Shown here piece after piece: positions 33,939 to 43,635 of a DNA stretch of 64,000 nt. The notes below the pieces were generated by a model. The model had not been told where the DNA came from, searched no databases, and saw only the letters and a program-made list of their open reading frames with translations. Numbering within the stretch: the first letter of the stretch is position 1; each line of letters begins with the position of its first letter. The position numbers and the translations under genes were made by a program. The stretch lies in the NCBI RefSeq assembly GCF_000378385.1, contig NZ_KB899680.1, forward strand, positions 1 through 64,000, in the 5' to 3' direction. The DNA comes from Paenibacillus daejeonensis DSM 15491 (GTDB lineage Bacteria; Bacillota; Bacilli; Paenibacillales; Paenibacillaceae).

Positions 33939-35561
33939 ATGAAGAAGGGGCACAAGAAGGGGATGACCGTACTATCGGCACTGCTGGCGTTTTCCATGCT
34001 GGCTGCAGCTTGTTCAAACGACAGCGGAGGTTCGGGCAATACGCCATCAACCGGTAATAATGGCGATGGGGCTGTCGGTGTAAGCAAAGACGGATTCCCG
34101 ATTGTTGAAGAGCCCATCACGCTCAGCCTGATGGCGCCGAGTGCTGAGATGGCAGACTGGAGCACGATGCCGACCATTCAGGCCATGGAGGAGCTCTCTA
34201 ACATCAAGCTTGAATTCCAGACGTCGCCTATCGACAGCTTCCCGACCAAGAAGAACCTGACATTCGCCAGCGGGGAGCTGCCGGACATGCTGTATGCCGC
34301 TGATTTGACTCCGGCGGAGCAGGTCAGCTACGGGACGCAAGGGCTGCTGCTTCCGCTGGAGGATCTGATCGACAACTATGCCCCCAATTTGAAGGCGGTT
34401 CTCGATGCGAATCCGGATGTGCGCAAGTCGATTACCACCACTGACGGGCACATCTACGCCCTGCCATTCATCGACACCACTGCCGTCTGGTACCGCGGGC
34501 CGATGTGGTATAACGGTAAATTCCTGGAAGCCCTCGGCGTGAGTGAACCGACGACGACGGAGGAGCTCTACACCTACTTGAAGCGGGTCAAAGAAGAAGA
34601 TCCCAATGGCAACGGAGAAGCCGACGAAATTCCGCTGACCTCGGTGAAGCTGGACGACCTGCGGATGTACTTCCTCGGCTTCTGGGGCATTTATAACGAA
34701 GTGTACTATGCGGATCAGGAGGGCGGCGTCCACTATACGCCACAGGAGGAAGGATATCGGGGGTACTTGACATTCCTGAACCGGCTGTGGGAGGAGGAGC
34801 TTCTGGACCATGAGACGTTCTCGCAAACCGATGACATGAAGAAGGCAAAAGGGAGCAAAAACCAGGTGGCACTCTTCAGCGATTACCATCCGTATTTCAC
34901 GCTCGGCGGGGAGCCGAGGACAACCGACCCGATGATGACGCCGGTCAGCAGTGAAATTGCGGGCACACCTGTCTACGGGAAGCATCCCGGCATTTCTTCC
35001 AACGGCAACTTTGCGATTACGTCCACCAATCCGAATCCTGAAGCGACCATGCGGTGGATTGACTATCAGTACAGCTATGAAGGGGCAACGCTCTGGACGC
35101 AGGGGCCAGAAGGCCTCATGTGGGAATATGAGGATGAGGCGAACAAAGTGAAGCGTTACACCGAAGTACCGGGCGGAGGCGACCGCGAGGAGTATCGTGC
35201 CACATTGACGCCGAACTACGGCATCGTGACGCCAGGCGTCAATATTCCGGAGCTGACGAACGGGCTGCGCTCGGAGCTGGACGACTGGATCATCGAACAG
35301 AACGAAGAGAAGCTGGTGCCGATTGCCAAGCCGCCATTCCCGCGCGTGTACCTGAGCAACGAACGTCAGACGGAGGTCTCGGCTCTGATGTCCGATCTGG
35401 ATACGTATGTGAAGCAGATGGAAGCCCGTTTTGTAACCGGGGTGGAGCCGCTGGCGAACTGGGACGCCTACGTCAGCCAGTTGCAGAAGATGGGCAGCGA
35501 CCGCATCGTTGAGATTTATCAGGAAGCCTACGATCAATGGGATAGCGAGAATGCGAGTTAA
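33939..35561 (+). CDS. LplA-type sugar-binding lipoprotein
   Basis: 540 residues from ATG 33939 (AAGGGAGG upstream). Lipoprotein signal ends in LAAAC. Long binding domain of the LplA/YtcQ type with GELPDMLYAADL and VKEEDPNGNGEADEIPLT, a calcium-loop-like motif common in this family. It delivers oligosaccharides or glycopeptides to the two upstream permeases. A stable hairpin separates it from the glycosidase genes, which probably lets it be made in excess. Confidence 0.88.
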   Translation: MKKGHKKGMTVLSALLAFSMLAAACSNDSGGSGNTPSTGNNGDGAVGVSKDGFPIVEEPITLSLMAPSAEMADWSTMPTIQAMEELSNIKLEFQTSPIDSFPTKKNLTFASGELPDMLYAADLTPAEQVSYGTQGLLLPLEDLIDNYAPNLKAVLDANPDVRKSITTTDGHIYALPFIDTTAVWYRGPMWYNGKFLEALGVSEPTTTEELYTYLKRVKEEDPNGNGEADEIPLTSVKLDDLRMYFLGFWGIYNEVYYADQEGGVHYTPQEEGYRGYLTFLNRLWEEELLDHETFSQTDDMKKAKGSKNQVALFSDYHPYFTLGGEPRTTDPMMTPVSSEIAGTPVYGKHPGISSNGNFAITSTNPNPEATMRWIDYQYSYEGATLWTQGPEGLMWEYEDEANKVKRYTEVPGGGDREEYRATLTPNYGIVTPGVNIPELTNGLRSELDDWIIEQNEEKLVPIAKPPFPRVYLSNERQTEVSALMSDLDTYVKQMEARFVTGVEPLANWDAYVSQLQKMGSDRIVEIYQEAYDQWDSENAS

Positions 35562-35576
35562 GTAAAGCAGGACCAA

Positions 35577-35617
35577 AAACGGCTGATATCTGCGGCAACA
35601 GGCGATATCAGCCGTTT
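35577..35617 (+). other. Intercistronic hairpin (partial terminator or mRNA stabiliser)
   Basis: Perfect 14-bp stem AAACGGCTGATATC / GATATCAGCCGTTT with a 13-base loop but no T run, 20 bases before the fucosidase start. It suggests lower expression of the enzymes than of the binding protein. Confidence 0.6.
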
Positions 35618-35636
35618 CATCTTGGGAGGGATAGTC

Positions 35637-37052
35637 ATGGAGAGAGGGACGGAGACGGCGGTGTCACAAGAGTTGGTTGTTGAGGAAGGCGTACACCATT
35701 ATACCCGGGAGGAGGATTGGGTACGGCCGGAGGACCCGTTGCTGCTGGAGCGGCTGGAGTGGTTCCGCGATCAGAAGCTGGGCTTGATGATGCATTGGGG
35801 ACCGTATTCGCAGCTGGGCCTGGTGGAATCCTGGGCGCTCAGCGACGGCGATTCCGATTGGGCGCGCGACGGTGTGGATTGGGGCGTGGACGGGGAGGAA
35901 TTGAAGCGGGAGTATTTTGGCTTGAACCGGACCTTCAACCCCATCCGTTTTCAGCCCAGATTGTGGGCAGAGTTGGCGGCAGAAGGCGGCTTTCGCTATT
36001 TGAACTTCACCACCAAGCATCATGATGGTTTCTGCATGTGGGATACCCAGACGACAGATTATCGGATTACTGGTCCAGATACGCCGTTTCATCGGCACCC
36101 ATATGCCGATATCTGCCGGGAGCTGTTCGACGCCTTCCGGGAACAAGGACTGGCGATATCAGCCTACTTCTCGAAGGCGGACTGGCATACGCCATATTAC
36201 TGGCCTCCGGGGATGGAGCGGGGCAGCCAGATGTGGCGCGGGCCATCCTATGATCCCGACCGCTATCCGTGGCTTTGGGAGCAATTCGTGCAGTTCACGC
36301 ATCAGCAGATCATGGAGCTGATGAGCCGGTACGGGCGGATCGATATGCTGTGGCTTGATGCAGGCTGGGTCAATGCCCGCCAGCAGCAGGACATCCGACT
36401 GGACGAGGTCGTAGAGCAGGCCCGCCGCATCCAGCCCTGGCTGCTGACAGCCGATCGGACGGTTGGCGGTCCGTATGAGAACCTCATTACGCCTGAGCAG
36501 ACGCTGCCGGACCGGCCGCTTCAAGTGCCCTGGGAGAGCTGTATTACGATGGGTACTTCTTTCTCCTTTAAGTATGAGGACGACTACAAATCTGTCCGAG
36601 AGTTGGTGCATTTGCTCGTGAACATTGTGGCCAAGGGCGGCAACCTGGCGCTTAACGTAGGGCCGCAGCCTGACGGCCGTCTGCCTGCAGCTGCGATCGA
36701 TCGGATGAAGGGGCTAGGACGATGGCTCCATGTGTTCGGAGAAGCGATTTACGGCACACGAGTATGGGAGCCATATGCTGCGGGCGCGACTCGCTTTACA
36801 CGCAAGGGTGACGTCGGTTATGCAATCCGGTTGTATGAGGAGGGGGAGACAGCCCGGGAAGAGGTGGAGCTGTCGTTAACTGCTGAACCGGCCTCCATCG
36901 ACTTGGTGGGCGGAGCGGTCAATCTGGAGTGGCGGCGCAGTGAAGCGGGCGTTGTTGTCCAGCTGCCGGAATCGGTACGAGCTAGCGAAGCGCCGGAGGC
37001 GCTGGCCTTTCGTATGAGAGGCATTCAAGATGGACAGGAGGGAGGACAATGA
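35637..37052 (+). CDS. GH29 alpha-L-fucosidase, cytoplasmic
   Basis: 471 residues, ATG six bases after GGGAGGG. No signal peptide. GH29 hallmarks: MMHWGPYS near the start, FTTKHHDGFCMWDTQTTDY, and the nucleophile Asp241 in DMLWLDAGW. The acid/base residue is not conserved enough to call by eye. It removes alpha-linked fucose from imported sugars. Its company (GH18, PNGase-like protein, nearby GH92) suggests fucosylated N-glycan fragments. The next gene overlaps its stop (ATGA). Confidence 0.88.
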   Translation: MERGTETAVSQELVVEEGVHHYTREEDWVRPEDPLLLERLEWFRDQKLGLMMHWGPYSQLGLVESWALSDGDSDWARDGVDWGVDGEELKREYFGLNRTFNPIRFQPRLWAELAAEGGFRYLNFTTKHHDGFCMWDTQTTDYRITGPDTPFHRHPYADICRELFDAFREQGLAISAYFSKADWHTPYYWPPGMERGSQMWRGPSYDPDRYPWLWEQFVQFTHQQIMELMSRYGRIDMLWLDAGWVNARQQQDIRLDEVVEQARRIQPWLLTADRTVGGPYENLITPEQTLPDRPLQVPWESCITMGTSFSFKYEDDYKSVRELVHLLVNIVAKGGNLALNVGPQPDGRLPAAAIDRMKGLGRWLHVFGEAIYGTRVWEPYAAGATRFTRKGDVGYAIRLYEEGETAREEVELSLTAEPASIDLVGGAVNLEWRRSEAGVVVQLPESVRASEAPEALAFRMRGIQDGQEGGQ

Positions 37053-38140
37053 AGTGGAGTGCAGTACCGGAACCGGATATTGTTTATGCACCAAGGGCGT
37101 ATACTTGTTTGAGAGCAGAGGGAGAACCAGTAATTGATGGCCGTCTGGACAAGCCGTTTTGGGAGAGGGCGCCGTGGACCGAGGCGTTTATTGATATTGA
37201 AGGGGACAAGCGTCCGCACCCTGCCAAGCGTACGCGAGTGAAAATGCTGTGGGACGACACCTATTTCTACGTGGGTGCAGAGCTGGAGGAGGATGAGATC
37301 TGGGCGACCCTGACGGAACGGGATTCGGTTATTTTTCATGACAATGATTTTGAAATTTTCATTGATCCTGACGGGGACACCCACCAGTACTATGAATTAG
37401 AGATCAATGCACTGAATACCGTTTGGGATCTGCTGCTCGTAACGCCTTACCGCGACGGCGGACCGCCTATCAATGGCTGGGACATCCGGGGCTTGCGCAC
37501 GGCGGTGCATATGAACGGCGAGTTGAACAACCCGGCAGCTGCTAACCGGAGCTGGAGTGTCGAGGTAGCGATGCCGTGGAACGCCTTGAAGGAATGTGCG
37601 GCTGATGGCAGGCCACCGGCTGCCGGGGAGTGGTGGCGGGTGAATTTCTCGCGTGTGCAGTGGCGGGTCGAAGTACAGGACGGTCAATACCGCAAGCAGG
37701 TGAACCCTGAGACAGGCAAGCCGTACCCGGAGGACAACTGGGTCTGGTCACCGCAGGGGGTTGTCAATATGCATTATCCAGAGCTCTGGGGCTATGTTGT
37801 TTTCAGTAGCGAAGAGATGGGGGCCGCCGGTGCAGACGGAGCAGGGGGAGCTGAATACGGCCTGCGGGAACACGGGGTTGTGCCTCCCCCGGACGAAGCG
37901 GTGAAGTGGCAATTACGGCGGTTGTACTACAGACAGCGCAATTATTATGCCGAGCACGGGTGCTTCACGGAGGAGCTGCAGCTGTTATCACGGGGAGAGC
38001 AGGCATGGGCCATCCCCGGGTTGCACATGGAGATCGGGACCGGGCTGTTCCGCATGTCTGCACCATCATCAGATGGCAAGGCACGATATTGGATTCGCGA
38101 GGATGGCAAGCAATGGAGGGAGGGAGACGCATGCAAGTGA
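37049..38140 (+). CDS. CBM9-like carbohydrate-binding protein, cytoplasmic
   Basis: 363 residues starting in the stop codon of the fucosidase gene (ATGA). Domain like CBM9_2: VIDGRLDKPFWERAPWTEAF, VKMLWDDTYFYVGAELEE, DNDFEIFIDPDGDTHQYYE. Such domains usually bind sugars and often accompany glycoside hydrolases; as a free cytoplasmic protein it could be a chaperone or an enzyme of unknown activity. The last third (after residue 260) is helical and unlike CBM9. It overlaps the next gene by 10 bases, so strongly coupled. Confidence 0.75.
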   Translation: MKWSAVPEPDIVYAPRAYTCLRAEGEPVIDGRLDKPFWERAPWTEAFIDIEGDKRPHPAKRTRVKMLWDDTYFYVGAELEEDEIWATLTERDSVIFHDNDFEIFIDPDGDTHQYYELEINALNTVWDLLLVTPYRDGGPPINGWDIRGLRTAVHMNGELNNPAAANRSWSVEVAMPWNALKECAADGRPPAAGEWWRVNFSRVQWRVEVQDGQYRKQVNPETGKPYPEDNWVWSPQGVVNMHYPELWGYVVFSSEEMGAAGADGAGGAEYGLREHGVVPPPDEAVKWQLRRLYYRQRNYYAEHGCFTEELQLLSRGEQAWAIPGLHMEIGTGLFRMSAPSSDGKARYWIREDGKQWREGDACK

Positions 38141-40845
38141 AGCCTATCGTGTTCTCGCTTGGCGAGGCCGCATTGTCTGCCATTGAGCGGAAATTCGATC
38201 ATCGGCGTGAGCTGGCGGGGAACCGTGCGGAGGCGTTATTTGGCGTGTTCTCGCAGAAGCTGACGGCGGAAGAGACGTGGGCACTCAAGTTTTTGTATGC
38301 CAATATGCCGCTGAGCGATCTGGCAGATTATAGCGGGGAGCTGTTCCTGAGTCATATACGCCAGGCCCTCGCGACGCGAGAGAAGGTGGCGTGGGGCAGT
38401 AGCGTCCCGGATGAGCTGTTCCTGAATTATGTGTTGCCTCTGCGGATCAACAACGAGAATCTGGAGGACTACCAGCCTGTGCTCTACAACGAGCTGACCG
38501 GACGGACAGAGCGGCTCTCAATGGGCGAAGCGATTCTGGAGACGAATTACTGGTGTCATGAGAGAGCGACGTATATTGGCAGCGACCTGCGCACCTTGTC
38601 GCCTTTGTCGATGATCCGCAACGCCCGCGGCCGTTGTGGGGAGGAGTCGACCCTTGCTGTCGCAGCCCTGCGCAGTATCGGAATCCCCGCCAGGCAATGT
38701 TATACCCCGCGCTGGGCCCATGTCGATGACAACCATGCCTGGGTCGAAGCATGGGCAGACGGGACGTGGCATTATATCGGCGCGTGCGAACCCGAACCGG
38801 TGCTGGACGAAGGCTGGTTCAGCGGCCCGGCCCGGCGGGCCATGCTCGTGCATACACGGGTGCCCTCCGGGTATGACGGGCCAGAGACAGTGACAGTCGC
38901 GGACGAATGGCATACGGAGATCAATCTGCTGGAGCATTACGCTCCAGTACGGACGCTGCAAGTCATCGTCCTGAATGCCGGGGGAGCGCCAGCGGCAGGG
39001 ACGGAGGTGCAGTTTCAACTCTACAATTATGCCGAGCTGTTCCCGCTTGCGGCCATCATGACGGATGGCGAGGGCAAGGCAGTATTCAAGACGGGGCTGG
39101 GCGAGCTAATTGTCCGTGCCGCCCGGGGCGGCTTCTGGGATGAGCGTCGGGTGATCGCCGATGAGGACGAGGTGACGCTTGTGCTTCGTCAGCAAGGACA
39201 GCCCGCTGAGGATGCAGATTTCGGCATGGTGCCGCCGCCGGAGCGGGAAGGGGAAGCGCGAGCGCCGCTTTCAGAGGAACGGCTGGCGGAGCACCAGGAG
39301 CGCATGGCTGTAGGCGAGCAGATGCGCAAGGCCTATGAAGCGACTTTCCTGAATGAACAGCAAGCCAGGAAGCTGGCGGCGGATCTGAGACTTCCAGCGG
39401 ATCGGGTGTGGTGTGTGCTGGAAACCGCGCGCGGTCATGCGTATGAGATCGCTGCTTTCCTGCAGAACCACACGCCCGAGCATGGGTTGTGGCCGCTCCG
39501 CCTGTTGGAGAGCTTGAATCCTAAGGACCTTACCGATACCTCGCGCCTGGCGCTGGACGATTTTCTGTTGGGCGGTCTGGAGGGACTGGACGGAATGGAC
39601 GCTGGCATCCAGGGAGACTGCAAGACAGACCAGGGGGAAGCGTCGGAGGAGCATTTGCTGCACACCTTGCGCTATGTGCTCTGCCCGCGTGTCCAATTTG
39701 AAATGCTCGCTCCATACAAGCGGGAGCTGCTGTCGGCTTTCACCGCGGAGGAAGTGGAAGCTTTCCGCGTGGCACCGGCACGACTGGCGGAGCTGGTCGC
39801 CGGGGGATGGACCATTCGCAGGGAACGTACGCACATGCAAGGCAAGGCGACACCGGCCGGGACGTTCAGGCTGCGAACGGGAGACCAGGCCTCCGTTGAC
39901 ATCTTGCTCGTTGCACTGCTGCGCACCTGCGGAATCCCTGCCAGATTGCATCCCAGCAGACAACGTCCCCAGTACTGGCATCAGGGGAAATGGGCAGATG
40001 CGGGCGGCGACAGCAGGTCCGGTAAGAACGTGGCGCCACACCACCACCACCACATACAGCCCGGCACCCTGCGTCTTGTACAGCAGTCGTCTGCGAAACG
40101 GTGTCTACCAGAGCTCGCCTACCGCGAGAATGCTTCGCTTGGCAGGCTGGTTGACGGCTTCTATCAGACGCTTCTGTATCCGTTCGGCGAGAAGGAGGCT
40201 TTTACCAGGCCGGTTGAGCTGCTTCCAGGCGATTATCGCCTGATTACCGGGATACGGCTGCAGAATGGATCGGTACTTGGGCGTTTTCATTATTTTCGCA
40301 TGGAGGCGGGAGAGGAAACGGTAGTAGTCCCTGTATTCCGCCAACCGGAAGTGAGCTATCCCGTTCTGGGATATACGGACGGCAGCAGTCCGCTGTATCG
40401 GTGGCACAACCCGGAGAGTGGCGTCACGCTGGAAAGCCTGGCAGGCGGCCAAGGAGCGGTCGTGGCGTGGATCGACCCGCGCCGCGAGCCCTCGCGGCAT
40501 CTGCTGCGCGAGAGTGGAGAGCTGAAGGCAGGCTTCGAGGAAGCCGGTGTACCGTTGCTGTTGATCGTGCCGGAAGGGCCAGAGGGTGATAGCTTCGAGC
40601 CTGCCGCCTACCCGGGTCTGCCACTGGGGACGGAGTTATTGCAGGACAACGGAAGCGAGGGTCTGCAGCAGATGGCGGAACGCTGCCATCCGGGCGAGCA
40701 CGGCTATCCTTGGCTGTACGTTGTGGACGACAGGCTAGCAGTAAGGTACGCACAGTCGGGCTACCGGCCGGGCAGCGTCAGGGAGGCTTTGCAAGTGCTG
40801 CGCGTCGTGAGCGGGCAGGGGAACCGGGAAGGCGAGGAGAAATAG
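38131..40845 (+). CDS. PNGase/transglutaminase-like protein with thioredoxin-fold C-terminus
   Basis: 904 residues from ATG 38131, overlapping the upstream gene; no signal peptide. The transglutaminase core has Cys169 (RGRCGEE) and His202 (NHAWVEAW). The following WHYIGACEPEP resembles the W-H-x-D-x-CE strand of peptide:N-glycanases, but the triad Asp position reads Gly. Then comes a beta domain (about 290-365), a helical middle, a degenerate second transglutaminase-like segment (LLRTCGIPARLHPS, around 600), a natural run of five His, and a C-terminal thioredoxin/AhpC-like fold without CxxC. With GH29 and GH18 it may process the peptide-sugar link of imported glycopeptides. That function is inference. 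Confidence 0.65.
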   Translation: MQVKPIVFSLGEAALSAIERKFDHRRELAGNRAEALFGVFSQKLTAEETWALKFLYANMPLSDLADYSGELFLSHIRQALATREKVAWGSSVPDELFLNYVLPLRINNENLEDYQPVLYNELTGRTERLSMGEAILETNYWCHERATYIGSDLRTLSPLSMIRNARGRCGEESTLAVAALRSIGIPARQCYTPRWAHVDDNHAWVEAWADGTWHYIGACEPEPVLDEGWFSGPARRAMLVHTRVPSGYDGPETVTVADEWHTEINLLEHYAPVRTLQVIVLNAGGAPAAGTEVQFQLYNYAELFPLAAIMTDGEGKAVFKTGLGELIVRAARGGFWDERRVIADEDEVTLVLRQQGQPAEDADFGMVPPPEREGEARAPLSEERLAEHQERMAVGEQMRKAYEATFLNEQQARKLAADLRLPADRVWCVLETARGHAYEIAAFLQNHTPEHGLWPLRLLESLNPKDLTDTSRLALDDFLLGGLEGLDGMDAGIQGDCKTDQGEASEEHLLHTLRYVLCPRVQFEMLAPYKRELLSAFTAEEVEAFRVAPARLAELVAGGWTIRRERTHMQGKATPAGTFRLRTGDQASVDILLVALLRTCGIPARLHPSRQRPQYWHQGKWADAGGDSRSGKNVAPHHHHHIQPGTLRLVQQSSAKRCLPELAYRENASLGRLVDGFYQTLLYPFGEKEAFTRPVELLPGDYRLITGIRLQNGSVLGRFHYFRMEAGEETVVVPVFRQPEVSYPVLGYTDGSSPLYRWHNPESGVTLESLAGGQGAVVAWIDPRREPSRHLLRESGELKAGFEEAGVPLLLIVPEGPEGDSFEPAAYPGLPLGTELLQDNGSEGLQQMAERCHPGEHGYPWLYVVDDRLAVRYAQSGYRPGSVREALQVLRVVSGQGNREGEEK

Positions 40846-40869
40846 AGATGAAAAAGGAGTGAATAAGGG

Positions 40870-41910
40870 ATGAGTTCAGCCTATAAAGTCATTGGCTACA
40901 TTGGCGCGGGCGACCTGCCGAATGTGACGCAGGAGGCTCTCTTCAAACTGACCCATATTAATCTTGCGTTCGGGCATATCCGGGACGATCAGATCGTCAC
41001 TCACCATCTATCCAATATGGGCCGCATCGCAGAGCTCAAACGTCTGCATCCGGGTGTGACCATTCTGTTGTCTGTCGGCGGATGGAGCGCCGGCGGTTTT
41101 TCCGAAGCAGCGGCGACAGAGGAAGGGCGGAGAGCCATGACACGTTCGGCTCTGCGCGTCATCGACGAGCATGGACTGGACGGCATCGATCTGGACTGGG
41201 AATATCCTTGTTACGGAGTAGCGGGCATTACTGCAAGTCCGGAAGACCGCCGCAATTTCAGTCTATTGCTGCGGGAGCTCCGGGAGGCGCTGGACCGCAA
41301 GGGAGCCGTAGACGGGCGCTCCTACAGCCTCACCATAGCGGCCGGTGCGGATCAGTATTATATTGACGGTACCGAGATGGCTGAGGTGCAGCGTTACCTG
41401 GATTACGTCCAACTGATGACCTACGATATGCGCGGCGGCTTTCAGACGTTGACCGGTCACCACACGAATTTGTATGCGCCCACCGGCGACCTGTTTCGGA
41501 TATCTACGGATGCATCCGTCAAGCTCTTCGAGCGTGCCGGCGTACCCAGAGACAAGCTCGTCATCGGCGCAGCCTTCTATTCGCGGATGTGGAAGAGTGT
41601 ACCCAATATGCAGGAGGGATTGCATCAGATGGCAGGCACCAGCGGCGGCTACGGCCCTAACTACGCCGAGCTGGCGGCCGATTATATTGGTAAGAACGGC
41701 TATAAGCGCCATTGGGACCAGGAGGCCAAGGCGCCATTCTTGTTCGACGGAAGCACGTTTATTTCTTACGACGATGAGCAATCCATTGCCCACAAGTGCG
41801 ACTATATCAAGCGGGAAGGGCTAGCTGGCTTGATGTTCTGGGAGTATGGCTGCGACCGGACAGGTGTGCTGCTCGAAGCGATCTCCAAGGGATTGCAAAA
41901 AATGGACTAA
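40870..41910 (+). CDS. GH18 family glycosidase, cytoplasmic
   Basis: 346 residues, ATG after AAAAAGGAG. GH18 signature DGIDLDWE (residues 104-111, Glu111 catalytic acid) and SVGGWSAGGFSEA; MTYDMRGG and FWEYGCD complete the barrel. No signal peptide and no chitin-binding domain, so it acts on imported GlcNAc-beta-1,4-GlcNAc units, either chitin oligomers or the chitobiose core of N-glycans (endo-beta-N-acetylglucosaminidase-like). Last gene of the operon starting at 31966. Confidence 0.88.
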   Translation: MSSAYKVIGYIGAGDLPNVTQEALFKLTHINLAFGHIRDDQIVTHHLSNMGRIAELKRLHPGVTILLSVGGWSAGGFSEAAATEEGRRAMTRSALRVIDEHGLDGIDLDWEYPCYGVAGITASPEDRRNFSLLLRELREALDRKGAVDGRSYSLTIAAGADQYYIDGTEMAEVQRYLDYVQLMTYDMRGGFQTLTGHHTNLYAPTGDLFRISTDASVKLFERAGVPRDKLVIGAAFYSRMWKSVPNMQEGLHQMAGTSGGYGPNYAELAADYIGKNGYKRHWDQEAKAPFLFDGSTFISYDDEQSIAHKCDYIKREGLAGLMFWEYGCDRTGVLLEAISKGLQKMD

Positions 41911-41995
41911 ACCGCTTATAGGCCGAATTGCGCGAACATGCTAAAATAAGACCATATTCGACGTAATGCGAGCTGACCGCGGAGGAGACAAGCCC

Positions 41996-43540
41996 TTGAG
42001 CCCGTCTGAAGTGTGGATTCCCATCGTTTGTTACTGGATACCGATCGTATTTTTCTTCTACATGGGAATGGATGTGTATCTTCGCAATCCAAAAAAGCTG
42101 GAGCATATCCTGGTCAGCTTGACGATTCTGTGCTATCTGCTGTTGTTCTTGGAAGAGTATATCCGCTTCATGCTGCCCATGTCCTACAGTCCGGTGCTGG
42201 CATCCCTTTGGTTTGCCAGTATTGGCGTCATCATCCCCGGACTTGGCTTTCACCTGCTTGCACGGTTGATTGGACTGGACAAGCGTCTTCCGAAACCGTG
42301 GTTTCCTTATCTCTTTCACGTGCTGCTGTTGGCCATCCCGGCCAGCCTTCTTACCCGGCAAGAGCTCATCTCTGCACAGGAGTTTGTCGTGCGTGGTGTC
42401 TGGAAATGGCCGGTTGCCAACGCGGCCTATTACGGGACACTTACTGCAAGCCTGGCGCTGAGTCTGATCCCGATCCTCATGCTGCGGGTTGTCCGCAAGC
42501 GGAACAGCCATGCGGTGTACCGGGAGCAGAACGGGATCCTGCGTTTGCTGGAGTATGGAAGTCTGCTGACATTTGCCTGGGTCGCTATATTCGGTTATTT
42601 CCGGTTCGGCGAGGTTATCCCTCCTTATCCCTATTTGTACGCTGGGCTCATTTGGTGTTTTGTGCTGCGGCTGGCCATGAAGAAGTATGAGTTTCTTAAT
42701 CACGCTCATCACCGGTATGAGAAGCTGTTCCAGCTCAATCCACGGCCGATTCTGCTGGTCTCCCTGACGGGACAGATCAAGGAAGCCAACCCAAGCGCCG
42801 AGGGGATGTTCAGTCTCATGGAACTGAAGGGGGCGTCACTTGAAGCACTCGGCGGAGAGCACTTGACGGAGAAGCTGCGGCAGCACGCGGAGCTCGGCGA
42901 GTTCGAGTCCGTGCTGCGCAACGGAGACCAGTCCATCGAAGCGCTGATCAGCGGGGATTATGTGACGGTGAACCATGAGCCGCATGCCATCCTGCTGATC
43001 CGCGATGACGGCGCTCGCAATGAATATTTGCGCAAAATCGCATTCATGGCCTACCATGATCCGCTCACTGAGCTTCCCAACCGCAGACATTTCTATGAAC
43101 GACTGGGCCAAGCCATTGTGGACGCCCGGCATACCAACGAAGAGTTAACTGTCATGGTCATCGACCTCGACGATTTCAAGCAAGTCAATGACAGCTACGG
43201 TCATGAAGCGGGAGATCAGGTACTGAGGCATGTATCCGCGCTTCTTCGTGTGGTGGCAGGAACATCTGGCAGTGCGGCCCGGTTAGGAGGGGACGAGTTT
43301 GTGCTATTCGTTCCTGCAGGTCAGAATGGAGACTCGGCGGCTGAAGCGGTTCACCGATTGGAGGAAGCCGTGGCAGACAACGTCTTGGTCTACGAAGGGA
43401 AGGTCCTGGAGATCAAGATGAGCGTGGGCATCAGCCGGTTTCCGCGGGATGGAGCGGATCCGGACGAGCTGATCAAGCATGCGGATACGACGATGTACCA
43501 GTTTAAGCAGCGGCGCAAAATGGATGTTGCGGAGGGATAG
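41996..43540 (+). CDS. Membrane diguanylate cyclase (GGDEF) with PAS-like domain
   Basis: About 514 residues. TTG 41996 lies seven bases after GGAGGAG and gives SPSEVWIPIVCYWIP; an ATG ten codons upstream has no binding site. Seven predicted N-terminal helices (about 1-215), a PAS-like domain (about 230-335) and a GGDEF domain whose active site RLGGDEF is intact. No RxxD inhibitory site precedes it. It should make cyclic di-GMP from two GTP in response to a membrane or ligand signal. No gene partner is evident. Confidence 0.85.
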   Translation: MSPSEVWIPIVCYWIPIVFFFYMGMDVYLRNPKKLEHILVSLTILCYLLLFLEEYIRFMLPMSYSPVLASLWFASIGVIIPGLGFHLLARLIGLDKRLPKPWFPYLFHVLLLAIPASLLTRQELISAQEFVVRGVWKWPVANAAYYGTLTASLALSLIPILMLRVVRKRNSHAVYREQNGILRLLEYGSLLTFAWVAIFGYFRFGEVIPPYPYLYAGLIWCFVLRLAMKKYEFLNHAHHRYEKLFQLNPRPILLVSLTGQIKEANPSAEGMFSLMELKGASLEALGGEHLTEKLRQHAELGEFESVLRNGDQSIEALISGDYVTVNHEPHAILLIRDDGARNEYLRKIAFMAYHDPLTELPNRRHFYERLGQAIVDARHTNEELTVMVIDLDDFKQVNDSYGHEAGDQVLRHVSALLRVVAGTSGSAARLGGDEFVLFVPAGQNGDSAAEAVHRLEEAVADNVLVYEGKVLEIKMSVGISRFPRDGADPDELIKHADTTMYQFKQRRKMDVAEG

Positions 43541-43588
43541 CGAGCTCTCTGCGGCAGGTCGGTTAGCTGACGGTGCAGTACTTCGCAT

Positions 43589-43635
43589 AAAGGGGTGTTT
43601 CCTAGTCATCTGCGAAGACTAGGAGACACCCCTTT
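43589..43635 (+). terminator. Hairpin terminator after the GGDEF gene
   Basis: 19-bp stem AAAGGGGTGTTTCCTAGTC / GACTAGGAGACACCCCTTT with a 9-base loop and a short T tail. The following 275 bases are A/T rich and hold no supported gene. Confidence 0.75.

Noticed and set aside
34047-35576. 509-codon minus-strand frame opposite the LplA-type gene
   Set aside because: Antisense shadow of a clear lipoprotein gene; its translation has no recognisable domain.
37906-38130. N-terminal extension of the PNGase-like gene
   Set aside because: The extension lies within the CBM9-like gene in another frame; the ATG at 38131 gives the expected small overlap.
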